Of a stretch of 14,904 bases of DNA, positions 1 through 7,624 are shown in pieces. The stretch spans positions 1-14,904 of the forward strand of contig DNCG01000043.1 of the NCBI GenBank assembly GCA_003491635.1, read 5' to 3'. The position numbers and the translations under genes were made by a program. Source of the DNA: Actinomycetota bacterium. Lineage in GTDB: Bacteria > Actinomycetota > Aquicultoria > Subteraquimicrobiales > UBA9087. The notes beneath the pieces are model-generated. The model was not told the DNA's origin. It searched no databases and saw nothing but the letters and a program-made list of their open reading frames with translations. Every line of letters begins with the position of its first letter. Position 1 is the stretch's first letter.

Positions 1-413
1 TGAAGAGTTCTTAGTGTGGTCTCCTGTCCCCCAAACCTGGAGGCCCCCACAGCGATGGCTCCCCCGGGTTTTCCAACTAGAGCGTTTTCCGTCCGCATAA
101 ATCGGGTCTTATCCCAAAAGGCTTTGAGTTGAGCAGAGACCGTCCCAAAATAAACGGGGCTTGCCAAAATCAAACCATCGGCCTTCCTCAGTAAATCGAA
201 GGCATCGCTCAATGAGGTGCCCTCGAAGCAACTCTTGTCGCAGGGGCTGGAACAGGCGTCGCAATAAGGCTTCTCTTGGCCGGCCAGGGCATCCATAATG
301 TGAATGACCTGGGTGGCAGCTCCCCTACTTCCCGCCGCCTCGAGAGCCACTCTCAAGAGGCAAGCAACATTACCCTCTTTGTTTGGACTGCCATTAATGC
401 CAACTATGAGCAT
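1..413 (-). CDS. Flavodoxin-fold NADPH-dependent FMN reductase / iron-sulfur flavoprotein-like protein (3' end outside window)
   Basis: The first 137 codons are present and the gene continues past the left window edge. The translation opens with MLIVGINGSPNKEGNV, the phosphate-binding GSPxKxGN loop of FMN-binding flavodoxin-like reductases. A central stretch, ASPVYFGTVSAQLKAFWD (about residues 84-101), is the usual second FMN contact of the family. Four cysteines lie close together at residues 51, 54, 58 and 62 (C-x2-C-x3-C-x3-C), which resembles the compact cluster of iron-sulfur flavoproteins, so a 4Fe-4S centre beside FMN is plausible. The ATG has a good ribosome binding site (AAAGGGG) just upstream. 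By family knowledge it would be a cytoplasmic electron-transfer flavoprotein or quinone/FMN reductase; the substrate cannot be told. It follows ppdK on the same strand but across 287 non-coding bases, so it is probably a separate unit. Confidence 0.82.
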   Translation of the reverse strand, partial: MLIVGINGSPNKEGNVACLLRVALEAAGSRGAATQVIHIMDALAGQEKPYCDACSSPCDKSCFEGTSLSDAFDLLRKADGLILASPVYFGTVSAQLKAFWDKTRFMRTENALVGKPGGAIAVGASRFGGQETTLRTL

Positions 414-479
414 GGAACCCCTTTAAAAATCCGTTAACCGTTCACGTTGTTCGCTCACCGTATACTATTAATAAATCCT

Positions 480-611
480 AAATTCTAAGCACGAAATCCT
501 AAACAATATCTAAATCCCAATGACCCAAAACTTATTTTACCTTTTGTTTTGAATTTTTAAACTTCGGTCATTTGAATTTGTTTAGGGTTTAGAAATTGGT
601 ATTTAGAATTT
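480..611. repeat. Long imperfect inverted repeat, MITE-like
   Basis: Two 46-base arms (480-525 and 566-611) align end to end without gaps as inverted copies. The outer 9 bases (AAATTCTAA) match perfectly, CTAAAC is shared in the middle, and AATGACC is shared at the inner end; the rest is partly matched. The spacer is 40 AT-rich bases. There is no open reading frame inside. The size, AT-richness and inner GGTCATT edge resemble non-autonomous palindromic elements I have seen in environmental bacterial genomes, but no copy count is possible here. No clear target-site duplication was found. Confidence 0.7.
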
Positions 612-652
612 GCCTTCAAAATATGTTGTATTTAGCAAAAGGCCAACTTACA

Positions 653-686
653 AACCAGCAAACCAGAAGAACTGTGAACTGTGAAC
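653..686. repeat. Short direct repeats downstream of ppdK
   Basis: Two consecutive microrepeats are visible: AAACCAG twice (one base apart) and then AACTGTG twice in tandem (670-676 and 677-683), followed by a third partial AAC. They lie between the inverted repeat and the ppdK stop codon. No function is evident. Confidence 0.55.
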
Positions 687-700
687 GAATTAACATTGGA

Positions 701-3358
701 TTATTTGGTGAGATCTTCCCCTACGCCGATCCTTGCCTGAGCAGCCGCGAGCCTCGCCAAAGGTACTCTATAAGGCGAGCAACTCACATAGGTGAGACCC
801 ACCCTATCACAGAAAGCAATGGATCTTGGTTCTCCGCCGTGCTCGCCACAGATGCCCAGTTTTATGTCAGGCTTGGTCTTTCGCGCCAACTGGCAAGCCA
901 TATCGACCAGCTTCCCGACACCACTCTCATCCAAAACCTCAAAGGGGTTATTAACCAATATTTTACTTTCCAGATACTTGGCAAGAAATTTGGCTTCGGC
1001 ATCGTCGCGACTAAAACCGTAGGTGGTCTGAGTTAAGTCGTTGGTGCCAAAGGAGAAGAAATCAGCATATTTAGCTAACTCATCGGCGGTTAAACATGCT
1101 CTCGGTAGCTCGATCATCGTCCCAACCCGATAAGAAAAATCCATACCCCACGCTTGGAGCACCTCCTCGGCCACCGCTTTGGCCCTCTCGCTCGTCAAAC
1201 TCAATTCGTTTGCGTGGGCAACCAGGGGAATCATTATCTCCACCTTGGGATCAAAACCCTCGGCCTTAACGTTACAGGCAGCGTCCATAATCGCTCTGAC
1301 CTGCATCTCATAGATTTCAGGGTAGACAATGCCCACTCGACAACCCCGCAAACCCAACATGGGATTGGCTTCCACCTCTGCTCGAACCTTATGCAACAGT
1401 CTCTCTTTCTCGGCTATCTCCTCCTGAGGAGCACCCTTCAGCCTCATTTCGGTCACTTCCACCCTCAAATCAGCCAGATTGGGCAGGAATTCATGTAAGG
1501 GTGGGTCCAAAAGCCTTATGATTACCGGTAGACCGGTCATGATCTTGAAGATGCCCTCAAAATCCCCTCTCTGCATGGGAAGGAGTTTCTCCAATATTCT
1601 TTCGCGCTCCGCCTTACTGTCGACAAGGATCATACTCTGAACGAGGGGCAGTCTCTCTTCCCCAAAGAACATGTGCTCGGTACGGCAGAGCCCGACTCCC
1701 TCGGCCCCGAACTCTCTGGCCTTCTTGGCATCCTCGGGATTGTCGGCATTAGCCCAAACACCGAGCCGTCGATGCTTATCGGCCCACTCCAAAATCTGTT
1801 GGAAATCCGGGCTCACAGTGGGAGGAATGAGGGGAGCCTCTCCGAGAATGACTCGACCGGCGCCACCATCGACGGTGATGATGTCGCCCTCGCGAACCAG
1901 AGTCTCATTCACTCGAAGGAGTTTATTGTCGAGATCTATCCTCACCGCTTCACAACCGCAGACACAGGGTTTGCCCATCCCCCGAGCTACCACTGCCGCG
2001 TGACTGGTCATTCCACCGTGAGCGGTGAGAACCCCTTGAGCGGCAATCATCCCGTGTATATCATCGGGGGTAGTCTCCCAGCGCACCAGGATAACCTTTT
2101 TCCCCGCCATGCCCCTTTCCTCAGCGATGTCAGCATCGAAGACCACCTCTCCTGTAGCCGCTCCTGGAGAGGCTGGAAGACCCCTTGCCAATACTTTGAC
2201 CTCGGCCTCGGGATCAATTCTGGGATGAAGAAGCTGATCCAGTTGCCCGGGATCGATGCGAGTCAAAGCCTCCTTCTTGGTAATCAAACCCTCTTTGACC
2301 AGATCAACGGCGATTTTCAAGGCAGCAGCAGCCGTCCTCTTGCCTGTCCGGGTCTGGAGCATGTAGAGCTTATTCCGCTCTATGGTGAACTCGACATCTT
2401 GCATTTCCTTGTAGTGCCTTTCCAGTTTATCGAGGACTTTCATGAGCTGCTCATAAACCTGGGGCATCTCCTCTTTAAGCCGATTTAATGGCTGGGGTGT
2501 TCTCACACCGGCGACCACATCTTCACCTTGAGCATTGGTAAGATATTCACCAAAAATCCTTTTCTCGCCGGTGGAAGGATCACGCGTAAAGGCAACCCCG
2601 GTGGCCGAATCGAACCCCTTATTACCAAAAACCATGGTCTGAATATTGACCGCCGTTCCCAAATCGTCTGGAATTTTGTACTCTTTGCGATAGACCACGG
2701 CACGCGGATTGTTCCATGACTCGAAGACCGCCGTGATAGCCTCCCTCAATTGATCCTGGGGGTTCTCGGGAAAATCTTTTCCCGTCTCTTTTTTCACAAT
2801 AGCTTTAAACGTCTTGACAAGCTCCTTAAGATCTGCGGCGGTGAGCTCAGTATCCTGCTTTACTCCCTTCTCCTCCTTAAGCCGCCTTAAAGCGCCTTCA
2901 AACTTACCCCTGTCAACCTCAAGGACGATGTCGCTGTACATCGCGATGAAACGCCTATAGGCATCGTAAGCGAACCTTTCATCCCCCGTCTGCTTGATCA
3001 ATCCCTGAACGGATTGATCATTAAGCCCAAGGTTAAGAACGGTATCCATCATGCCGGGCATGGAAAAAGCGGCCCCTGAGCGAACCGAAACGAGCAAGGG
3101 ATCGTCAGGGTCTCCCAACCTCTTTCCGAGCTTTTTCTCGAGAGCATTCAGATACTCCTCGACCTGACCATCTAAACTATCAGAAAGAGAATGGCTCCTC
3201 GTGTACTCTCTACAGGCATCTGTGGAGATAACAAAGCCCGGTGGGACGGGAAAACCAAGTCTGGTCATCTCACACAAATTTGAGCCCTTTCCCCCTAAAA
3301 GGAATTTCATCCGCGCATTCCCTTCTTCAAAAGCATAAATATACTTCTTCTCAGGCAT
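701..3358 (-). CDS. ppdK: Pyruvate, phosphate dikinase
   Basis: Interconverts pyruvate + ATP + Pi and phosphoenolpyruvate + AMP + PPi in the cytoplasm. The chosen ATG (3358) has GGGAGGT five bases upstream and gives 885 residues, close to the roughly 875 usual for the family. A seven-codon longer TTG start at 3379 is open but would have to begin inside the end of ppsR. The N-terminal nucleotide-binding domain shows GGKGSNLCEMTRLGFPVPPGF (about residues 22-42). The swivelling phosphohistidine domain carries GGMTSHAAVVARG with catalytic His453 and, two residues before it, Thr451, the site regulated by the partner protein. The C-terminal PEP/pyruvate barrel contains GLCRTEH and GICGEHGG with catalytic Cys837. 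All key residues are intact. Seventeen bases separate it from ppsR, so the pair is co-transcribed. In anaerobes this enzyme often serves PPi-dependent glycolysis or gluconeogenic PEP synthesis; the direction cannot be told here. Confidence 0.97.
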   Translation of the reverse strand: MPEKKYIYAFEEGNARMKFLLGGKGSNLCEMTRLGFPVPPGFVISTDACREYTRSHSLSDSLDGQVEEYLNALEKKLGKRLGDPDDPLLVSVRSGAAFSMPGMMDTVLNLGLNDQSVQGLIKQTGDERFAYDAYRRFIAMYSDIVLEVDRGKFEGALRRLKEEKGVKQDTELTAADLKELVKTFKAIVKKETGKDFPENPQDQLREAITAVFESWNNPRAVVYRKEYKIPDDLGTAVNIQTMVFGNKGFDSATGVAFTRDPSTGEKRIFGEYLTNAQGEDVVAGVRTPQPLNRLKEEMPQVYEQLMKVLDKLERHYKEMQDVEFTIERNKLYMLQTRTGKRTAAAALKIAVDLVKEGLITKKEALTRIDPGQLDQLLHPRIDPEAEVKVLARGLPASPGAATGEVVFDADIAEERGMAGKKVILVRWETTPDDIHGMIAAQGVLTAHGGMTSHAAVVARGMGKPCVCGCEAVRIDLDNKLLRVNETLVREGDIITVDGGAGRVILGEAPLIPPTVSPDFQQILEWADKHRRLGVWANADNPEDAKKAREFGAEGVGLCRTEHMFFGEERLPLVQSMILVDSKAERERILEKLLPMQRGDFEGIFKIMTGLPVIIRLLDPPLHEFLPNLADLRVEVTEMRLKGAPQEEIAEKERLLHKVRAEVEANPMLGLRGCRVGIVYPEIYEMQVRAIMDAACNVKAEGFDPKVEIMIPLVAHANELSLTSERAKAVAEEVLQAWGMDFSYRVGTMIELPRACLTADELAKYADFFSFGTNDLTQTTYGFSRDDAEAKFLAKYLESKILVNNPFEVLDESGVGKLVDMACQLARKTKPDIKLGICGEHGGEPRSIAFCDRVGLTYVSCSPYRVPLARLAAAQARIGVGEDLTK

Positions 3359-3375
3359 AATCGACCTCCCAAAGA

Positions 3376-4197
3376 TCAAGAGTAGTGCCTTAAAATCTCG
3401 CTGGCCGTTTCCTCCACGGCCCTGTGGGTTACATTAATCACCGTGCACCCCATCCTTCTCATAATAGACTCGGCGTAGTCGATTTCTCTTAAGATATCTC
3501 TCTTCTCCACATATCCATTCCTGGGGGAACCCAGGGATCCCAACCTCCGTTCACGAACACTGATCAAGAAATCGGCATCAATGGTGAGACCAACTATCTT
3601 TTCGGGAGAAATCTCAAAAAGTTCCCTCGGGGGTTCGATCCCCGGGACTATCGGGATGTTGGCCACTTTTAGTCCCCGATAGGCCAGATACATCGCCAGC
3701 GGAGTTTTCGATGTTCTGGAGACCCCTATTAAGACTATGTCCGCTTTCTTCAAATCCCTTACATTCCTGCCGTCATCATGCTTGACGGCAAAGTTCAACG
3801 CCTCTATCCTGTGAAAATAATCCCTGTTCACCCGACGCCCGGCTCCAACTTCCAAACGAGGTGAAGTCTTGGAGATGGTTATCAGGGCTTCGATGGCGGG
3901 GCTCAAAATATCAAGTCGGGGTATGGAGGCCTCATCGGCCTGTTCCTTCAAAAATTTACGAAGGTTCGGTCTCACAAGAGTATAAAAAAGAACACAATCT
4001 TTACCTCGGGCCTTCTCCACGACTCTCTTGATGTCTTCCTCGTCGGAAATCTTGGGAACCTTAACTATTTTGAACTCCTCCTCGAACTGGCTCGCCGCTG
4101 CTTTGGAGACCGCCTCAGCAGTCTCGCCCAGCGAGTCCGAAAGGACATAGATCGTCGGTCCGGACACCCTTGATGGCACTCCCCTAATTTTACTCAT
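3376..4197 (-). CDS. ppsR: Pyruvate phosphate dikinase regulatory protein (bifunctional ADP-dependent kinase / Pi-dependent phosphorylase, DUF299)
   Basis: Switches PPDK off by ADP-dependent phosphorylation of the threonine next to its catalytic histidine and back on by phosphate-dependent removal. The family P-loop, GVSRTSKTP, is at about residues 158-166. The N-terminal TIYVLSDSLGETAE segment and the C-terminal RRMGCTVINVTHRAVEETA are also typical. I chose the ATG at 4197 (273 residues) because GGGAG lies eight bases upstream and the length fits the family. A GTG at 4224 is in frame, nine codons longer, but has no ribosome binding site. The stop is 17 bases before the ppdK ATG, and the target enzyme in the next gene makes the assignment to PPDK, rather than to PEP synthase, secure. 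An 11-base inverted repeat flanks the upstream region. Confidence 0.96.
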   Translation of the reverse strand: MSKIRGVPSRVSGPTIYVLSDSLGETAEAVSKAAASQFEEEFKIVKVPKISDEEDIKRVVEKARGKDCVLFYTLVRPNLRKFLKEQADEASIPRLDILSPAIEALITISKTSPRLEVGAGRRVNRDYFHRIEALNFAVKHDDGRNVRDLKKADIVLIGVSRTSKTPLAMYLAYRGLKVANIPIVPGIEPPRELFEISPEKIVGLTIDADFLISVRERRLGSLGSPRNGYVEKRDILREIDYAESIMRRMGCTVINVTHRAVEETASEILRHYS

Positions 4198-4226
4198 AAA
4201 TTGGGCTCCCGCCAAGCTGGCCACTA

Positions 4227-4314
4227 CCGTTACAACTCAGGACAGGTTTTGTTTCTTCCTACCAAAGAGACACGAGGTTACTTGACAAAATGTTCTATCT
4301 TAAAGTTGTAACGG
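4227..4314. repeat. 11-bp perfect inverted repeat in the glyS-ppsR gap
   Basis: CCGTTACAACT at 4227-4237 and its exact complement AGTTGTAACGG at 4304-4314 lie 66 bases apart, almost filling the gap between glyS and ppsR. The spacing is long for a terminator and there is no following T run on either strand. It could be a pair of operator half-sites or a relic of an insertion; neither can be shown here. Confidence 0.6.
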
Positions 4315-4316
4315 CA

Positions 4317-6443
4317 CTAGTTACCCTTGTTGCCCTCCAAGACAACCAGCTTTGAAAAATCGGCCACCTTTAAGAACAACTCTACGCAGCGGTTGAGGAG
4401 GCTCAACCTGTTCCGACGGACATCCCTATCCTCGGCCATCACCAAAACCTCGTCAAAGAACTTGTCTACGGTGGGCCTGAGGTCAGCCAGAACTTTAATT
4501 ACCCTCCCATAATCAGCTTCTCCCACCCCGCCGATGGCGGGGTGAGCCTTCTCTAAATACTCAGCGATGTCTCTCTCCGCCTCGACCACCGCTGCATATA
4601 GCCTCTTCTCCCACTCCTCTCGCAGAAGACTCCCCTGAACCTTCCTGCCCAGACTCGGCTGTGAGAGATTTTTGCAGCGAGTGAAAGTCGTGAGAAGATC
4701 GTCCATCTCCCTACTTTCCCTCTTCTCTGAAAGAGAGACGATCCGGGCCCTCAAATCCACGATATCGTCAACTTCACTCACTAAAACGGCATCGATGATA
4801 TCGTAAGCAAAACCTTCGTTCAAAAATTGAGCTCTCAACCTGGTCTTAAAGAAATCGTTCAGCTCCTTCTTGACCTCCTTTGGAGGACGAGGTTCCAAAC
4901 CAGCCCTCCTGTACATCCCCACAGATAGATCGGTCAGTTTTCGCACAGACAGAGGGAGCTTATTCTCCAAAATGATGCCGATTATGCCCTGGATCTGACG
5001 GCGGAGAGCATAGGGATCTTGGGATCCGGAGGGAATGAATCCCAGAGAGAAACAACCCACGATGTTGTCCATCTTATCAGCGATGCTTAATATCCGACCA
5101 ATGACCGTCCGGGGAGGCGAATCAGTCGCCGAGCGGGGGAGGTAATGCTCGTATATGCCCAAAGCTACGGCTTCCGGCTCACCCGAGAGACGCGCGTACT
5201 CCTTTCCCATGACCCCCTGTAAGGTGGGGAATTCGACCACCATCTCTGTCACCAGATCGGCTTTGGAAAGAGAGGCCGCCCTTTTCACATCCGCGATCGT
5301 TTTCGCATCAAGCTCCAACTCCCTGGCAATCTCCCCGGCCAGACCTCTGATCCGAACGACCTTATCGTACATGGTGCCAAGCCTTTCTTGAAAAACGACC
5401 CCCTTGAGCTTCTCCACCTTTCTGATAAGAGGCTCCTTTAGATCCTCCTCGAAAAAGAATTTGGCATCGGCGAGACGCGCCTTGAGGACCCTTTCATGAC
5501 CTCTTGTGATAACAGTATTGTGTTTTTCATCGCCGTTATGGATGACGATAAAATGGGGGGTGAGATTGCCCGCCGTGTCCTCGACGGGAAAATATCGCTG
5601 GTGAGACTCCATCACCGTGACCAATACATCTTTGGGTAGATTGATGAACTCCTTCGAAAAGACACCACAGACAACGTGAGGAAACTCGACCAGATTAACT
5701 GCCTCAGCAAGGGTTTGAGCATCTATGACTGCCTTTCCGCTCACCTTCTTCGCTGCTTCCCCGACCAGCTTTCGAATGACCTTCTCCCGTTCCCTGTGAT
5801 CCACCATGACCTTGCCCGTTTCCATCGCCTTAAAATAATCTCTTGCCCCGTTCACCTTGATGGGGTTGCTGGCCAGGAACCTGTGTCCCCAGGTAAGATT
5901 GCCGGATTCGAGACTCCCCAAGCGAAAACCCACCGTCTCTCTCCCGTAAAGAGCCATCAACCACCTTATCGGTCTCGGAAATTTAATTTCGCCCTCCCAG
6001 CGCATGGACCTGGGGAAAGAGAGAGATAAAATCAATCTCGGCAAAAGTTCGGGTAGTAATTTTGCGGTCGGCTCGCCCACCTCTTTCTTGACGGCAAAAA
6101 CGTACTCCCCTTGGGGAACCTTCTTAACCACCAAGTCACCGATCCTAACCCCTTGTGCCTTGGCAAAACCGATCACGGCGGCGGTTGGCTCTCCTTGATC
6201 CGTATAGGCGGCTCTTCTCGCTGGTCCACGCAGTTCGTGCAAGACTTCCTTCTGTCTCTGAGCCAGATTGGATACGATGAGGGCCAAGCGACGGGGAGTG
6301 CCCATGGTATCCAGCTTGTGGTAGCTTAAACGCGCATCCTCGAAAACCCTCTGAGCATTTTCTTTCAGCTGCTCTATGCCCACATAGACGGCAGAGGTGG
6401 GCATCTCTTCAGTTCCGATCTCAAGCAAAAAGTCTTTGGCCAT
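4317..6443 (-). CDS. glyS: Glycyl-tRNA synthetase, beta subunit
   Basis: The large subunit of the alpha2-beta2 bacterial glycyl-tRNA synthetase. It recognises and positions tRNA-Gly, while the alpha subunit activates glycine. The protein has 708 residues, near the usual 690. It starts with the family hallmark LLEIGTEEMPTSAV (residues 6-19). The central core includes SKADLVTEMVVEFPTLQGVMGKEYA split across the HD-like region, then DSPPRTVIGRILSIADKMD and SGSQDPYALRRQ, all typical. The C-terminal third, with NRLSLLNRCVELFLKVADFSKL, is the DALR-type anticodon-binding region. It lies 57 bases after glyQ. The ATG fits the conserved N-terminus, but no Shine-Dalgarno sequence precedes it: the upstream bases are C-rich (CCGCCCCACAGTTA). 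It shares the T-box control of glyQ. Confidence 0.97.
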   Translation of the reverse strand: MAKDFLLEIGTEEMPTSAVYVGIEQLKENAQRVFEDARLSYHKLDTMGTPRRLALIVSNLAQRQKEVLHELRGPARRAAYTDQGEPTAAVIGFAKAQGVRIGDLVVKKVPQGEYVFAVKKEVGEPTAKLLPELLPRLILSLSFPRSMRWEGEIKFPRPIRWLMALYGRETVGFRLGSLESGNLTWGHRFLASNPIKVNGARDYFKAMETGKVMVDHREREKVIRKLVGEAAKKVSGKAVIDAQTLAEAVNLVEFPHVVCGVFSKEFINLPKDVLVTVMESHQRYFPVEDTAGNLTPHFIVIHNGDEKHNTVITRGHERVLKARLADAKFFFEEDLKEPLIRKVEKLKGVVFQERLGTMYDKVVRIRGLAGEIARELELDAKTIADVKRAASLSKADLVTEMVVEFPTLQGVMGKEYARLSGEPEAVALGIYEHYLPRSATDSPPRTVIGRILSIADKMDNIVGCFSLGFIPSGSQDPYALRRQIQGIIGIILENKLPLSVRKLTDLSVGMYRRAGLEPRPPKEVKKELNDFFKTRLRAQFLNEGFAYDIIDAVLVSEVDDIVDLRARIVSLSEKRESREMDDLLTTFTRCKNLSQPSLGRKVQGSLLREEWEKRLYAAVVEAERDIAEYLEKAHPAIGGVGEADYGRVIKVLADLRPTVDKFFDEVLVMAEDRDVRRNRLSLLNRCVELFLKVADFSKLVVLEGNKGN

Positions 6444-6500
6444 TAACTGTGGGGCGGTTTCGGTGAGAAGGAGATTCGACCGATTCGGTCCCTAATCTTC

Positions 6501-7391
6501 TCACTTTTCAGCCCCTTCACTTCCCCCTCTCAGAAGCGGAAAACCTAGTTCCTTCCGTTGAGCCAGATAGGCCTCGGCAATTGACCGAGCCAGAGCCCGC
6601 ACCCGGGCGATGTAACGAGTCCTCTCTGCGACGCTCAACGCCCCGCGAGCATCAAGTAGATTGAAGATGTGAGAACATTTGAGAGCATGATCATAAGCGG
6701 GAAAAATCAAACCTTTCCTCAAAACAGACTTTGACTCTCTCTCGTAATCGTTGAAGAGCTCAAAGAGCATCCTAACATCGGCCAGCTCAAAGTTGTAAAC
6801 CGACCACTCCACCTCACCTTGATGATGAATATCCCCATAGGACACCCCGCCTATCCACTCAAGATCAAAGACATTATCCTTCTCCTGGATAAACATGGCA
6901 ATTCTCTCCAACCCATAGGTGAGCTCAACGGAGATCGGCTTCAAATCAATGCCACCCACCTGCTGAAAATAGGTAAATTGGGTGACCTCCAACCCATCAA
7001 GCCAAACCTCCCACCCCAGACCCCAGGCTCCTAGAGTGGGCGATTCCCAATCATCCTCGACGAATCTAACATCGTGTTCATCGAGATCGATCCCCAACCT
7101 CCTTAAGCTGTTGAGATACACCTCTTGCACATCATCGGGGGAGGGCTTCAAGATCACCTGATACTGGTAGTAGTGTTGAAGACGGTTGGGATTCTTCCCA
7201 TACCTACCATCGGTGGGCCGGCGAGAGGGTTCCACGTAGGCTACCTTCCACGGTTCCAGTCCCAAACATCTCAAAAAGGTATGGGGGTTAAATGTGCCCG
7301 CTCCTACCTCAATGTCATAGGGCTGGCCGATGACGCAACCATAATCAGCCCAATATTTCTCTAAGGCCAATATGAGTTCTTGAAAGTTCAC
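6501..7391 (-). CDS. glyQ: Glycyl-tRNA synthetase, alpha subunit
   Basis: The catalytic subunit of heterotetrameric glycyl-tRNA synthetase. It forms glycyl-adenylate and charges tRNA-Gly together with GlyS. The protein has 296 residues, the family length. Hallmarks are GCVIGQPYDIEVGAGTFNPHTFLR (split over residues 18-41), VEPSRRPTDGRYGKNPNRLQ (about 54-73, class II motif 2 region) and the ELTYGLERIAMF segment of class II motif 3. The ATG at 7391 is preceded by AAGGTG seven bases upstream and AGGAG slightly further up. It is the first gene of a unit with its own promoter and a glycine-specific T-box leader, so expression should rise when uncharged tRNA-Gly accumulates. The C-terminal tail (GFPLLRGGSEGAEK) is a little longer and more charged than usual but unremarkable. 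Confidence 0.98.
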   Translation of the reverse strand: MNFQELILALEKYWADYGCVIGQPYDIEVGAGTFNPHTFLRCLGLEPWKVAYVEPSRRPTDGRYGKNPNRLQHYYQYQVILKPSPDDVQEVYLNSLRRLGIDLDEHDVRFVEDDWESPTLGAWGLGWEVWLDGLEVTQFTYFQQVGGIDLKPISVELTYGLERIAMFIQEKDNVFDLEWIGGVSYGDIHHQGEVEWSVYNFELADVRMLFELFNDYERESKSVLRKGLIFPAYDHALKCSHIFNLLDARGALSVAERTRYIARVRALARSIAEAYLAQRKELGFPLLRGGSEGAEK

Positions 7392-7428
7392 CTTACTCCT
7401 TTTGTAAGTCTGGTAGTCTATTGATCGG

Positions 7429-7496
7429 GAGTGGGTAGTAAAAACCTTTTTGCAATCTTTATTCGGTTTTCACTCCAGACTCCCCACTACCCACTC
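7429..7496. repeat. Inverted repeat between the T-box terminator and glyQ
   Basis: GAGTGGGTAGT at 7429-7439 and its exact complement ACTACCCACTC at 7486-7496 form an 11-bp stem. A second pairing just inside, AAAACC (7441-7446) with GGTTTT (7465-7470), would extend the structure. It lies after the attenuator, so it is in the read-through glyQS mRNA 5' leader. It looks like a short palindromic dispersed element inserted into the leader; no second copy is in this window. Confidence 0.65.
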
Positions 7497-7517
7497 TTCA
7501 CTTTCTTGCCATATGCT

Positions 7518-7563
7518 AAATAAAAATCCTCTCACCCACAGCGCATAGGCCAGGGACGAGAGG
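7518..7563 (-). terminator. T-box attenuator (intrinsic terminator)
   Basis: CCTCTC (7563-7558) pairs with GAGAGG (7533-7528), extended inward by G-U pairs and CC/GG. The stem is followed directly by ATTTTTATTT. The left arm includes the bases that close the antiterminator, so the two structures exclude each other, as in a transcriptional T-box. Confidence 0.9.
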
Positions 7564-7597
7564 TTTCCCGTGGTTCCACCCTGATTCCCCGCCATTG

Positions 7598-7624
7598 GCC
7601 TGCCTGTCGGCAGACAGGCGGGGC
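7598..7624. repeat. GC-rich palindrome within the T-box linker
   Basis: GCCTGTC (7602-7608) and GACAGGC (7613-7619) are perfect arms around GGCA. With one mismatch the stem extends to about 10 bp (CCTGCCTGTC / GACAGGCGGG). On the transcribed strand an alternative outer pairing of CCCCGCC with GGCGGGG nearby is also possible. It resembles the REP-like CCTGCC...GGCAGG palindromes common in environmental genomes. It may act as T-box Stem III or be an insertion there. Confidence 0.7.

Larger units (their letters stand above)
414..700. other. AT-rich intergenic region between ppdK and the flavoprotein gene
   Basis: This 287-base stretch has no convincing gene. It holds a long imperfect inverted repeat (480-611), short direct repeats (653-686) and the ribosome binding site of the flavoprotein gene. 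No classical GC-rich hairpin followed by a T run was found after ppdK; the inverted repeat may do that work. An AT-rich patch containing TTAATAGTATAC on the minus strand (around 460-472) could be a -10 region for the flavoprotein gene, but I found no matching -35. Confidence 0.7.

Noticed and set aside
596..1036. Plus-strand open frame overlapping the 3' end of ppdK
   Set aside because: It lies largely antisense to the conserved C-terminal domain of PPDK, begins in the repeat arm, and its translation resembles no family.
4195..4224. GTG start for ppsR nine codons upstream
   Set aside because: No ribosome binding site precedes it, while the ATG at 4197 has GGGAG at good distance and gives the family length.
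4282..4310. Plus-strand TTGACA with a 17-base spacer in the glyS-ppsR gap
   Set aside because: The -10 position reads GTTGTA, a poor match, and it would point antisense into glyS with no gene to serve.
6478..6490. Near-palindrome GACCGATTCGGTC between glyQ and glyS as a terminator or operator
   Set aside because: It has no loop for a hairpin, no T run, and the genes need joint transcription; probably chance.
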